Virus record (IMG/VR): IMGVR_UViG_3300031825_000255
Span: 1 to 46,131 of that record
Source: a virus
DNA length: 46,131 nucleotides
Reading direction: 5' to 3' (one strand)
The notes below the pieces were generated by a model. It had not been told where the DNA came from and did no database searches. It was given only the letters and a program-made list of their open reading frames with translations. Position numbers and translations under genes: made by a program. This document shows positions 13,936 through 21,856 of the stretch, one piece after another (positions within the stretch are counted from its first letter, which is position 1; the number at the start of each line of letters is the position of its first letter).

Positions 13936-14756
13936 GCAAACCAACGATGCGATCCATCATGACGACCACAATCACTCACAGTGACGGCGACGCCGTCACC
14001 ATGACCAGCCTGGAGCTGCTCGAGCTAGTGAATCAGGTTCGCGCCGAGTTCGGCGAGAGCAAGGTGCGGCACAACGATTTCGCCGCGCGCTGCCGCGATG
14101 AACTGGACGGCGAATTTTACGAAACTTTCGTAATAAAGCCGGAGGGCCGCGGGCGCCCATCAGAAGCCCTGCGGATGACTGCCGACCAGTGCAAACTGGT
14201 GGCAATGCGCGAATCCAAGGGTGTGCGCCGTCGTGTTCTGGCCCGCTTGAGTGAGCTCGAGCGGGCCGTGACAAGTCACGGCTTCACCGTTCCGCAGACC
14301 CGGGCCGAGGCCCTGCGCCTGGCGGCCGATCTCGAAGAGCAGAATGCCCAGCTGCTGCTGGAGAACCAGCAGCAGGCCCTGCGGATCGAGAGCATGGCGT
14401 CGATCTTCCAGGCCGGCATGACGCCGACGCAGTTCTGCAAGCGGCTCAACGGCGTGAACACCCAGCAGGTGAATGGTGCGCTTCTGGCCATCGGCTGGAT
14501 CTACGACGCGGAGCGTGACCCCAAGCGGTCGGCCAAATACCGGGTGTCCAGCAAGTCCCGGGACAAGTACCTGACCGAGGGTGTGATCAGCATCGAGAAG
14601 GAGGGCGGCAATCCCCTCGTGAAGTACACGCTGGTGCTGCTCCAGAAGGGCGCCGCCCGTCTGCACGAACTGTACCTGCAGGAGGCGCTGCCCATGAAGG
14701 CCGATTGGGACGGGAAATTCACCCATGCCAAACTCGCCCTGGGAGGTCGGCAATGA
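13932..14756 (+). CDS. Rha-like phage regulatory protein / antirepressor
   Basis: 274 aa. Residues about 25-110 have the Rha-type layout: MTSLELLELVNQVRAEFGE, the long middle with FYETFVIKPEGRGRP, MTADQCKLVAM and VRRRVLARLSELE. A coiled coil follows (LRLAADLEEQNAQLLLENQQQ, about 130-155). The C-terminal domain (MTPTQFCKRLNGVNTQQVN through a basic winged segment) resembles the ANT/KilAC DNA-binding tails of antirepressors. Such proteins usually counter the phage or host repressors. It is coupled to the replication genes downstream. Confidence 0.75.
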   Translation: MSKPTMRSIMTTTITHSDGDAVTMTSLELLELVNQVRAEFGESKVRHNDFAARCRDELDGEFYETFVIKPEGRGRPSEALRMTADQCKLVAMRESKGVRRRVLARLSELERAVTSHGFTVPQTRAEALRLAADLEEQNAQLLLENQQQALRIESMASIFQAGMTPTQFCKRLNGVNTQQVNGALLAIGWIYDAERDPKRSAKYRVSSKSRDKYLTEGVISIEKEGGNPLVKYTLVLLQKGAARLHELYLQEALPMKADWDGKFTHAKLALGGRQ

Positions 14757-15520
14757 GCGTACAAGCCATGACCTGGGCCCTGGAACAGAAGGTCGTCAGC
14801 GATGCCACGGCGCGCCACGTGCTGTTGTGTCTGGCCAACTATGCCGACAAAGGCGGCAAGGCGGCGTTCCCTTCGGTGAAGAGCCTGAGCGACGACACCG
14901 GGCTTTCCGAGCGGACCGTCCGTTACAAGCTCGACTTGCTCGAGGAGGCGGGCGTGATCGTCAAGGGTAACCAGGCGATCGCTGCCGCCCACATCGACCG
15001 TCATGACCGTCGCCCGGTGGTGTACGACATCGTCATGGCGCGGGGTGCAGGAGCTGCATGCCGTGACGAACGGGGTGCAAATGAAGACGCACCGGGGTGC
15101 AGCTCACGACAGAACAGGGTGCAAACGAAGACAGAACGGGGTGCAGGAGCTGCACCCAATCTGTCATTGAACCGTCCTTTACCCGTCAATGAACCGTCTT
15201 TGTCCGATTTCGACCGGTTCTGGACGCTGTACCCGAAGAAGGTCAAGCGCAAGGACGCGCTCAAGGCCTGGACGAAACTCAAGCCGAGCGCCGAGCTCCA
15301 GCAGACCCTGATCGCCGCCCTGGGGAGGCACTGCGTCTCGCAGGACTGGATCAAGCACGGCGGCCAGTACATCCCGCTGGCCAGCTCCTGGCTCAACGGC
15401 GAGCGCTGGGAAGACGATCTCAAGCCGGGGGCTGCCGCGGGACAACCGTCGGCTTACACCAACCTGCCCCAGCACACCCCCGAGATGTACCAGGGAGGCT
15501 CCGATGGCCCGCAGTTCTAA
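14753..15520 (+). CDS. phage replication initiator-like protein (winged HTH)
   Basis: 255 aa from ATG 14753 (GGGAGG six bases upstream). Residues about 5-85 are a winged helix-turn-helix: ATARHVLLCLANYAD, FPSVKSLSDDTGLSERTVRYKLDLLEEAG. The linker is low-complexity with three GAGAA-type Cys/Ala motifs (RGAGAA). The C-terminus (FDRFWTLYPKKVKRKDALKAWTKL) is the conserved tail seen in lambda O/DnaT-like phage replication proteins. It probably binds the phage origin and recruits the loader encoded next. Its 3' end overlaps the loader gene by 17 nt. Confidence 0.85.
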   Translation: MSVQAMTWALEQKVVSDATARHVLLCLANYADKGGKAAFPSVKSLSDDTGLSERTVRYKLDLLEEAGVIVKGNQAIAAAHIDRHDRRPVVYDIVMARGAGAACRDERGANEDAPGCSSRQNRVQTKTERGAGAAPNLSLNRPLPVNEPSLSDFDRFWTLYPKKVKRKDALKAWTKLKPSAELQQTLIAALGRHCVSQDWIKHGGQYIPLASSWLNGERWEDDLKPGAAAGQPSAYTNLPQHTPEMYQGGSDGPQF

Positions 15521-16319
15521 CTTCACCCGTCGTCCGGAAGTGGGGGAGCGTGACGCGCTGCTGACCACCTGCCCGGTACCAAGGCACGGTGGCTACATGG
15601 CCGCCGAGGTCGAGCAGTTCGACGGCTCCTACCGGCGGCAAGGGTGTCCGAAATGCCTCTGGGAGGCCCTGAATCTTGCTCCGATCGGGAGCGATGCCCG
15701 TGCCCAGGCGGCAGCCATGAAACGCGCTGAGCGCGTCAATGCGCTGCTGGTCGGCTCGGGGATCAGTCCGCGGTTCCGCGAGTGCACGCTGGAGAACTAC
15801 CGCACGGAAGGTAACGCGGCCATGGTCTCGGCGCTGGAAACCTGCCGGCAGTACGTCGAGCGGTTCGAAGAGCACTACGCCGCCGGCCGTTGCCTGCTGC
15901 TGCTGGGGAATGTCGGTACCGGGAAAACCCACCTGGCCAGTGCCATGGCTCAGGCGCTGATTCGGCAGCATCTGGCGGCGGTGGTGATCACCACGGCCGG
16001 CGAGGTGATCCGCGTCGCCAAGGAAGCGATGGACCGCAAGGCCGGTTACACCGAGCGCGACGTGTTGAACGAGCTGGCCGGCTTCGACCTGCTGGTGCTG
16101 GACGAGGTCGGGGCCCAGGCGGGCACGGAGTACGAGCGAGGCCTGCTGCACGAGGTGATCGACCGTCGTTACCAGTCGGTGCTGCCGACCATCCTGATCT
16201 CCAACCTGTGCGCCGCGGATCTGGCCAAGTACATCGGCGACCGCGCCCTCGATCGTCTGCGCCAGGGCGGCGGCCTGAGGGCGGGATTCACCTGGGAATC
16301 GCTCCGGAGGCGTGCATGA
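15504..16319 (+). CDS. DnaC/IstB-like helicase loader ATPase
   Basis: 271 aa. An N-terminal Cys pair region (CPVPRHGG and CPKC, about residues 23-51) may bind zinc. The AAA+ core has Walker A GNVGTGKT (135-142), Walker B LLVLDEVG and sensor-type ISNL. This is the DnaC family that loads the replicative helicase. The stop overlaps the ATG of the helicase gene (ATGA), which guarantees stoichiometric production with its partner. Confidence 0.92.
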   Translation: MARSSNFTRRPEVGERDALLTTCPVPRHGGYMAAEVEQFDGSYRRQGCPKCLWEALNLAPIGSDARAQAAAMKRAERVNALLVGSGISPRFRECTLENYRTEGNAAMVSALETCRQYVERFEEHYAAGRCLLLLGNVGTGKTHLASAMAQALIRQHLAAVVITTAGEVIRVAKEAMDRKAGYTERDVLNELAGFDLLVLDEVGAQAGTEYERGLLHEVIDRRYQSVLPTILISNLCAADLAKYIGDRALDRLRQGGGLRAGFTWESLRRRA

Positions 16320-17692
16320 GAGTGGATCTCTACAGCGAAGAGTCGGAGTACGGCGTCATCGGCGCCATGCTACTGCAGGCCGAGCTGATCGAGGCGGTGA
16401 CCGAGCGCCTGGTGGTGGGCGACTTCTACGATCCGGTCTGCCAGGAGCTGTTCCAGCTGATCCGCGCCTGTCACGAGCAGAGCCTGCCGGTCGACGTGGT
16501 GACCCTGTCCGAGCAGAAGCCGGTGCTGGCCTGCGGCGAGCGCACGCTCTTCGTGACAGGCACCATCGCGAGCAATACCCCGAGCACGGCGAATTGGGAA
16601 ACCTACGCCAAGATCGTCAAGCAGCGCTCCGTCGCTCGGAAGGTGGTGGCGGCCGCCGACCAGATCAAGCAGCGCATGGAGGAGGGCCTGTCGCTGGACG
16701 AGGTGCTCGCCTTCGGGCAGCAGGCTTGGGTGGAGCTCGAGGCCGAGGGGACGACCGCACGCAAGGAGTACCGCTTCATCGGCGAGATCCTCCCGGCGGC
16801 CGTCGACGGAATCGATGCCCGCTTCAACCGGCAGGTGATTCTCGGACACGACACCGGCCTGACCGATCTGGATGGGTTGGTGCCGGGGCTTTGCCCGGGG
16901 CACATGGTGGTGGTCGGCGGCCTCCCGGGCCTCGGTAAAACTACCCTGGGCCTGGGGTTTGCCGAGCGCATTGCGGTCCAGCACCAACGTCCGGCGCTGG
17001 TGTTCAGCCTGGAGATGACGGACGTGGAGTTGGTGAACCGCTCCATCGCCGCGGCGGGCAGCGTTCCGCTCAAGCGGATCAACGAGGGGCATTCCCTCGA
17101 GGACGGGGACTGGACCGGCATCACCTCGGCCGTCTCCCGGCTCAAGGACGCCCCGCTGATCATCTGCGACGACGCCTCGCTGACGCTCCGCGGTATCCGG
17201 CGCATCGCGCGATCGGTGAAGCGCGAGCATGGCCTGGATGTGGTGGTGATCGACTACATCGGCCTAATCGAGGCTGACCAGAAGTCGGGCAGCCGCTATC
17301 AGGACGTGACGGAGATCAGCAGGGGGATCAAGCGGCTCGCCAAGGAGCTGGCGGTGCCGATCGTGCTGCTGGCGCAGCTCAACCGGGGATCGACCAGCCG
17401 GCCCGGGAAGAAGCCCACCAAGAGCGACCTGCGCGACTCCGGACAGATCGAGGCGGATGCCGACATCGTGATCCTGGTCCATCGCGACATGGAAAGCGAG
17501 GCCGGGCAGAACGGGGTCACGGAGTTGATCGTCGACAAGAACCGCCACGGCCCGGTGGGGAGCTGCTTTGTCCAGCACCAGGGCGCCTATCACCGATTTG
17601 TCAATCTCGCCGGCCCGCGAGAAGTTAGTCAGGAGGAGGTCGAGATGGGCCGCACCTTCGCCAGCAAGTTCAAGGGGAGAAAGACCGCATGA
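16316..17692 (+). CDS. DnaB-like replicative helicase
   Basis: 458 aa from ATG 16316; the frame is open earlier, but that part overlaps the loader gene. The N-terminal domain (YSEESEYGVIGAMLLQ, LSEQKPVL) is the DnaB N-domain. The RecA-like core has Walker A GLPGLGKTT, FSLEMTDVELVNR, Walker B VVVIDYIGLI, VLLAQLNRG and DLRDSGQIEADADIVILVHR. It unwinds DNA at the phage fork. Full length for the family, so functional by sequence. Confidence 0.95.
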   Translation: MRVDLYSEESEYGVIGAMLLQAELIEAVTERLVVGDFYDPVCQELFQLIRACHEQSLPVDVVTLSEQKPVLACGERTLFVTGTIASNTPSTANWETYAKIVKQRSVARKVVAAADQIKQRMEEGLSLDEVLAFGQQAWVELEAEGTTARKEYRFIGEILPAAVDGIDARFNRQVILGHDTGLTDLDGLVPGLCPGHMVVVGGLPGLGKTTLGLGFAERIAVQHQRPALVFSLEMTDVELVNRSIAAAGSVPLKRINEGHSLEDGDWTGITSAVSRLKDAPLIICDDASLTLRGIRRIARSVKREHGLDVVVIDYIGLIEADQKSGSRYQDVTEISRGIKRLAKELAVPIVLLAQLNRGSTSRPGKKPTKSDLRDSGQIEADADIVILVHRDMESEAGQNGVTELIVDKNRHGPVGSCFVQHQGAYHRFVNLAGPREVSQEEVEMGRTFASKFKGRKTA

Positions 17693-17970
17693 GTAAGGTA
17701 ACAGCGGCATTGCCGCGCAAGAGCATGACCGCCCTGGAGCGCCAGTTTCTCAAGATCGCGGGTGAAGAACTGGCCAAGGTGATGATCGGCGGCCCGCTGG
17801 CCTTGGCCACCCTGCTGGACATCGTGGCCAGTTGGCACGCCAGCCGAACGAGTCTCTGCTTCCATGACTATGGCAAGTCCTGGCTGCAGGAAGGCAATGC
17901 GAAGAACAAGGTGGCCGATCGTCTGTTGCGCGATCTATTCGGGGTGAGCGGTGGGGGGAGTGTGGCATGA
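17689..17970 (+). CDS. small hypothetical protein after the helicase
   Basis: 93 aa, basic N-terminus (MSKVTAALPRKSMTALERQFLKIAGEEL in two helices) and a middle hydrophobic helix (PLALATLLDIVASW). The start overlaps the helicase stop by 4 nt and the end overlaps the next gene by 4 nt. No recognisable domain; co-transcription with replication genes suggests an accessory or regulatory role. Confidence 0.65.
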   Translation: MSKVTAALPRKSMTALERQFLKIAGEELAKVMIGGPLALATLLDIVASWHASRTSLCFHDYGKSWLQEGNAKNKVADRLLRDLFGVSGGGSVA

Positions 17971-18524
17971 CAGGAATCTATCGCGATGTGATGCCCGCCA
18001 TCGTCCGTATCCTGGCGGCCGATGCGATTGACAATACGGCGAAGCAGAGCTGGCAAAAGCTGATTGACCGCAAGGTGGATGGGGGGTGGCGTGCAGTGCT
18101 TTCGGCCCGTGATCAGTTCGAGTTCGACTGCCTCCTACATGCTCTTCTGCACCGGGAGTTGCTGCAGGTCGAATGGGACGTACTGCATGCGCGCTACTCG
18201 ACACACAATGCGCGCCGCGTTCAGGCCGTCGGCCGCCTGGTTCCGCGCGTAAGCAGCCCGGCGCCACACCTGTTCCTCAGCAAGGCGGTGGCGGCCTGGG
18301 CTATCCCCAAGATGAAGGGCGTGAATGGGAAGCGCTCAACGGATGTTCTGCGGCTATCCGCTGAGTTCTACGACATCAATACCTGGGACACCGAGGCGCG
18401 GCCGGACTCCACTCGGAGTCGTTGGCGTCGCGATATCTGGAAGGCGCTGGACCGTCTTGAGGAACAGGCGGTGGTGCACGTCACCGAGATTCTGGAGCGT
18501 GAAAAACTGCTAGAGGTGGCATAG
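17967..18524 (+). CDS. unknown protein at end of early operon; candidate late regulator
   Basis: 185 aa, rich in Arg/Trp, helical, with a basic C-terminal part (RLSAEFYDINTWDTEARP, RSRWRRDIWKALDRLEEQAVV) that could form a DNA-binding helix pair. I do not recognise the family. As the last gene of the early operon, before terminators and the late genes, it occupies the place where lambdoid phages encode their Q-type antiterminator; that is positional inference only. Confidence 0.7.
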   Translation: MTGIYRDVMPAIVRILAADAIDNTAKQSWQKLIDRKVDGGWRAVLSARDQFEFDCLLHALLHRELLQVEWDVLHARYSTHNARRVQAVGRLVPRVSSPAPHLFLSKAVAAWAIPKMKGVNGKRSTDVLRLSAEFYDINTWDTEARPDSTRSRWRRDIWKALDRLEEQAVVHVTEILEREKLLEVA

Positions 18525-18544
18525 GTGAATGGAGGTAGTCATCG

Positions 18545-18596
18545 GAATGATCAAGTAATATCATTCTGATGCTATCGCCTAGCTATAGAGGCTAGG
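18545..18596. other. two adjacent stem-loops after the early operon
   Basis: GAATGAT (18545-18551) / ATCATTC (18560-18566) and CCTAGC (18578-18583) / GCTAGG (18591-18596) are perfect short stems without a T-run. They lie between the early operon and the membrane-protein gene and may weaken read-through. Confidence 0.35.
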
Positions 18597-18644
18597 TGTT
18601 GGCTTTCGCAATCTGCTGGGCAGGAAGCTTTAAGGAAAACTCAG

Positions 18645-19001
18645 ATGCAGAACTTTATCCGCATGACTTTTGGCGGCCTTTCAAAACAGTATTTTTTCCG
18701 ACAGCTTTTCTTCGGGTCGTTTTTCTTTGCGATGATCATTTGGGTACAGGTTATGAACCCGCAGCAGATCAAATACGACCTCATCGTAGTATCAGCCATT
18801 TGTACTCTGCTCTATCCGTACTCCCGATTCGTTTATGAGCGAATCATTGGTTTCATCGTGGGAGAGAACGTGTTTTTCGTTGCCGCGCCATTCATGCTCT
18901 TTGTGAAACTCTTCACGATGTTGCTTTGCTGGGCTTTCGCGATCTTTGTTGCCCCAGTTGGGCTGGTCTACCTGTATTTCCATCATAGTAGGGCGGTATA
19001 A
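18645..19001 (+). CDS. small multi-pass membrane protein
   Basis: 118 aa with about three hydrophobic segments: YFFRQLFFGSFFFAMIIWVQ, YDLIVVSAICTLLYPY and the long FVKLFTMLLCWAFAIFVAPVGLVYLYF split over the last third. AAGGAAAA precedes the ATG. Its AT-rich composition differs from its neighbours, which marks it as an accessory gene. Such phage membrane proteins can act in superinfection exclusion or lysis timing; nothing in the sequence decides. Confidence 0.7.
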   Translation: MQNFIRMTFGGLSKQYFFRQLFFGSFFFAMIIWVQVMNPQQIKYDLIVVSAICTLLYPYSRFVYERIIGFIVGENVFFVAAPFMLFVKLFTMLLCWAFAIFVAPVGLVYLYFHHSRAV

Positions 19002-19097
19002 GCTGATTTCCTCTTGAGTAGTGCTTGACTCATGTGAGCGAATGAGCGAGATTTACCACCATCTTCTGATCCGTGCGTATCGCGGTGATAGCTAAAT

Positions 19098-19123
19098 AAA
19101 ACCCGACCTAGTGTCGGGTTTTT
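19098..19123. terminator. terminator after the membrane-protein gene
   Basis: AACCCGAC (19100-19107) pairs with GTCGGGTT (19113-19120), loop CTAGT, with A-rich left and T5 right flank, so it could act on both strands. Confidence 0.8.
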
Positions 19124-19474
19124 GCTTAAGTGCAAGTCTTTGGGCTGCGGACTTATCCTCTGGTATCTCAATTGAATACCTTCTGGCAGGGTTTCAGACG
19201 GAAAGCTTTCTCGCCTGAATAGCTTCATCTCTAGGCCCTGGTCATCCTTCCCCTAGTAGCAAAACACCTTTTCCGTTCTTGAGCGCAGAGAGACGCCTCG
19301 GAACCCCGACCATTGTGTCGGGGTTTTTCTTTTTCGTTTCTGCGCGCCACGTTTCTGTACTCGATGAAACGTGGCGCGACACGTTTGCTTTCTGCAGTTT
19401 TCATGAGATTTCCTGCTGAAAGCCTGTTGACCGTCTTCCTTGACGATAGCCTAGCCATCAAGCTGGCTTTTTCG
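19124..19474. other. untranslated stretch between terminators, before the late genes
   Basis: About 350 bp with no credible gene. It contains the second strong terminator (19302-19328) and a weaker plus-strand hairpin with T5 (19455-19473, AGCC...GGCT). Together with the first, three stops stand in series ahead of the late operon, as expected of a leader under antitermination control. Confidence 0.45.
19302..19328 (+). terminator. second terminator ahead of the late operon
   Basis: AACCCCGAC (19302-19310) and GTCGGGGTT (19317-19325) form a 9-bp stem with loop CATTGT and a T5 tail. Very similar to the hairpin at 19098-19123. Confidence 0.85.
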
Positions 19475-19723
19475 TTATACGGGTTTTAACCCGTATACCT
19501 TATCGAGCCAGTTGTTCAGATCATCGCGTTTAAACGGAGCTCGGCCTGGTGCGTTTTCGAGCTTGTCAGCAACTAAGTCGCGATTTTTATTGCTGATATC
19601 ACGGCCCCTCGTTTTTAGATAATGATCGATGAAGTATTCGACTTCCCATGATTCCGTCATAGAGACGAACACCCGATCGATTTTCCCGCGGTACCGTTTG
19701 TTGTCCTCTCGACTCCAAGCCAT
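19475..19723 (-). CDS. small hypothetical minus-strand accessory protein
   Basis: 82 aa, highly charged (MAWSREDNKRYRGKIDRVFV, then NKNRDLVADKLENAP, KRDDLNNWLDKVYGL). GAGGTGA before the ATG gives a clear start. It runs against the late genes and ends in a near-perfect palindrome (TATACGGGTT-TT-AACCCGTATA, 19476-19497) that contains the last codons; no T-run follows. It looks like an independently expressed accessory gene. Not recognised. Confidence 0.6.
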   Translation of the reverse strand: MAWSREDNKRYRGKIDRVFVSMTESWEVEYFIDHYLKTRGRDISNKNRDLVADKLENAPGRAPFKRDDLNNWLDKVYGLKPV

Positions 19724-20003
19724 GGATCACCTCTTCAATGATATGAACGGCTAACTGCCATCAGTGTTCATAACACCGCGTTAATGACAGATCAATATCG
19801 TTTTTAGACCTTGAGCCTTGCCTAATTTTTTACGGCCTTTGCCCATTTGCCTTTAGGCAGGACTAAGCCGAGAGGGAGTCTATTTCTCTCTCCAAAAGGC
19901 TGCCTCTCTTCACTTTAGATCGCCTCAACTAGGCCCCTCGCTCCTTTGCTATCCCAGCGGGTTGCGATGCGGGCCGCCTATTCGCCCGAGAGGGCTATCG
20001 AGT

Positions 20004-20387
20004 ATGCAAACCATGACCGAACCCGCATCCACCGCTGCTGGTGGGATCGCCCTATACAAGCTCGGCATTCTCGCGGCTATCGGTTCCGCCGTCGGCGCGT
20101 TCGTGGTGATGGCGATGACTGCCCCGCGCACGGCTCGCGAGTTCGTCGTGGCGATGATCTGCACGATCGTCTCCAGTATCTGCGGCGGTGCCGGGGTGGT
20201 GCGCTGGTTCGACCTATCCAGCTGGGTGCTGGACGACATCGGCATGGTGGCCATCGGCGGGATCATCTTCGCCTGCGGCCTGCCGGCCTGGGTGATCGTG
20301 CGCGCCTGGTTCAACTGGAGCGAGGCGCGCAAAACCGTCCCGCTGCCGGAGATGGTCAAGGAGTTCCGCGAGGACACGGGGGTGTGA
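20004..20387 (+). CDS. putative holin
   Basis: 127 aa from ATG 20004 (GAGAGGG nine bases upstream). Three hydrophobic helices: LYKLGILAAIGSAVGAFVVM, FVVAMICTIVSSICGGAGVV and VAIGGIIFACGLPAWVIV, with a charged C-terminal tail (RKTVPLPEMVKEFRED), which is holin-like topology. It would form membrane lesions that release or activate the endolysin. It opens the late operon, far from the endolysin and spanin genes at 44198-45210. Confidence 0.7.
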   Translation: MQTMTEPASTAAGGIALYKLGILAAIGSAVGAFVVMAMTAPRTAREFVVAMICTIVSSICGGAGVVRWFDLSSWVLDDIGMVAIGGIIFACGLPAWVIVRAWFNWSEARKTVPLPEMVKEFREDTGV

Positions 20388-20854
20388 TGAATCTGCTTTC
20401 CAAAATCTGGCGGCGGATGTTCCGCAGCCAATCAACCGAGGATGAGGCTATGCCCGAACAAGATCTTGCTCCTGTTGTTCCTACTCCCGCCGCTCTTGGC
20501 ATCCCTGCTACCGCTGTTGCTGCCCCCGTTGCAGGCCCTGCTACTCAGGTGGAAAGTCTCGCACCTGCCAAGGCTGAAGCTGCGGTGGCAGGCGCTGATG
20601 CTGCGTCTTTGTCTATCACGATCAATCATTCCGTCGATGACATCGACGCTCTTAAGGCGGCCATTGCTGCAGATACCGCTGCTGGTCGTCTGTCTGTTAT
20701 CGAGGCAGCTCCTGCCGCCCCTGTTGCCGAGCGCGCCGACTTCGTCGAACGCCAGCTCAATACCGATACCATGCGCGATCTGCTCAAGGCCCTTGGTCAC
20801 GACATCGGTGACGTGTGGGACGATGTCGTGAAGCTGGCCAAGAAGGCGATCTGA
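20387..20854 (+). CDS. Ala/Pro-rich hypothetical late protein
   Basis: 155 aa starting MNLLSKIWRRMFR, coupled to the holin gene (TGATG). The first 14 residues are an amphipathic basic helix, then a long Ala/Pro/Val linker, a small conserved-looking segment (LSITINHSVDDIDALKAAI) and a C-terminal helix (TMRDLLKALGHDIGDVWDDVVKLAKKAI). An internal ATG at 20450 could give a shorter form. Its place beside the holin suggests a role in lysis control or in the first head steps; unproven. Confidence 0.6.
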   Translation: MNLLSKIWRRMFRSQSTEDEAMPEQDLAPVVPTPAALGIPATAVAAPVAGPATQVESLAPAKAEAAVAGADAASLSITINHSVDDIDALKAAIAADTAAGRLSVIEAAPAAPVAERADFVERQLNTDTMRDLLKALGHDIGDVWDDVVKLAKKAI

Positions 20855-20858
20855 TCGA

Positions 20859-21488
20859 ATGGCGAGCCCGATTGAAATCTCTGTCCGGGCGGACGTGAAG
20901 GCGATCAGCCGCCAGCTGTCCAGTCTGGCGCAGAAGCAATTGCGGTTCGCCACTGCCCAGGCGCTGACGGAGCTGGCCAAGGAGGTCAGGGCGGACGAGT
21001 CGCAGAACATCGCGCACACGTTCAACCGGCCGAAGAAGTTCACAGTCAACTCCATCGGCGTCCAGGGCGCTCGCAAGGACACCATGACTGCCAAGGTTTA
21101 TGTGAAGCCGGTGGCCGCCAAGTACCTGCAGCCCTACGAGGACGGCGGCTCGCACTTCCTGCCCGGGCGAGCATTGCTGAACCCGAAGAACATCAAGCTG
21201 GACAAGAATGGCCAGCTCCCGCGCCGAGTGCTGGATCGGCTGAAGGCGCGGAAAGACACCTACATCGGCAAGGTCAAGACCAAGAGCGGCGAGGTCAATG
21301 GCGTGTGGCAGCGAGTGCCGGCGGCGAAAGGAAAGCCGGCGCACATAAAGTTGCTGATCCGCTTCGGCGATGCTCTGGCTGTTAACAAGCGGCTGAACTA
21401 CCGGAGCCGGGCGCAGGCGCTGATCAATCGTCGCTTCAATGCCGTGTTCGGCGCCGCGATGGCCAGGGCGCTGGCGACGGCGCGCTGA
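20859..21488 (+). CDS. conserved-type phage virion assembly protein (gpZ/HK97 gp10-like candidate)
   Basis: 209 aa, very basic. It begins IEISVRADVKAISRQLSSLAQKQ and contains a helix with ALTELAKEVRADE, followed by beta segments (KVYVKPVAA, VWQRVP). The layout recalls tail-completion proteins of the gpZ/gp10 type, but its place before the small terminase gene is unusual for that family. It starts 5 nt after the previous stop. Confident as a gene, weak on function. Confidence 0.65.
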   Translation: MASPIEISVRADVKAISRQLSSLAQKQLRFATAQALTELAKEVRADESQNIAHTFNRPKKFTVNSIGVQGARKDTMTAKVYVKPVAAKYLQPYEDGGSHFLPGRALLNPKNIKLDKNGQLPRRVLDRLKARKDTYIGKVKTKSGEVNGVWQRVPAAKGKPAHIKLLIRFGDALAVNKRLNYRSRAQALINRRFNAVFGAAMARALATAR

Positions 21489-21609
21489 CCTGCCGTGACA
21501 GGGGAGGGGTACCCCCCCTTCTTGGGTCCTTCCTGGGCTCTGATGCATCGAGGGCATTGCGCGCCTCGATGTTCCCCCAGCTATAGGGTCTGAAAGGTGT
21601 TCGCACTCC
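21489..21609. other. gap before the terminase genes; candidate cohesive-end region
   Basis: 121 bp containing the palindrome GGGGTACCCC (21506-21515) in a G/C-run context, the inverted repeat CATCGAGG/CCTCGATG (21546-21571), and one inverted TGCGAACA element (21598-21605). Lambda-type terminases cut at a cos site next to the small-subunit gene, so this gap is the natural place for cosN. Inference from position. Confidence 0.35.
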
Positions 21610-21856
21610 ATGAAGCAAGGCATTTCCATCCGCGAGTTCGCGCGCCGAGAAGGCGTGTCCGACACGCTCGTGCGCAGAGCGCTGAAAACCGCGCGGCTCA
21701 AGGCTTTCGACGATGGTTCGCTCGATCCGAATTTGGTCGGAACGGCGTGGTGCGAAGCCAACGCCAAGGGTGCGAACACCAGTGCGAACACCAGTGCGAA
21801 CACCAAGACGAAAAATGCGAACACCCCGGCGAAGTGTTCGCACCCTGCTGTTCGCA
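21597..21856. repeat. TGCGAACA 8-mer array in both orientations
   Basis: The 8-mer occurs forward at 21771, 21783, 21795 and 21816 and inverted (TGTTCGCA) at 21598, 21835 and 21849. Most copies are extended to TGCGAACACC, and the second and third follow at exact 12-bp steps. Six copies fall within 86 bp of the small-terminase gene. In protein they encode a low-complexity Ala-Asn-Thr linker. The mixed orientation cannot come from protein coding alone, so binding sites for the terminase (cosB/pac-like) are a good explanation. Confidence 0.6.

Noticed and set aside
15890-16315. A 142-aa N-terminal extension of the helicase
   Set aside because: It lies in a different frame inside the loader gene, has Arg/Gly-rich shadow composition, and the ATG at 16316 fits the DnaB N-domain exactly.
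21771-21856. CRISPR-like or tandem repeat array
   Set aside because: The repeated unit is 8-12 bp, in both orientations, with irregular spacing and inside a coding gene; no spacers of CRISPR size. I found no CRISPR array in the window.
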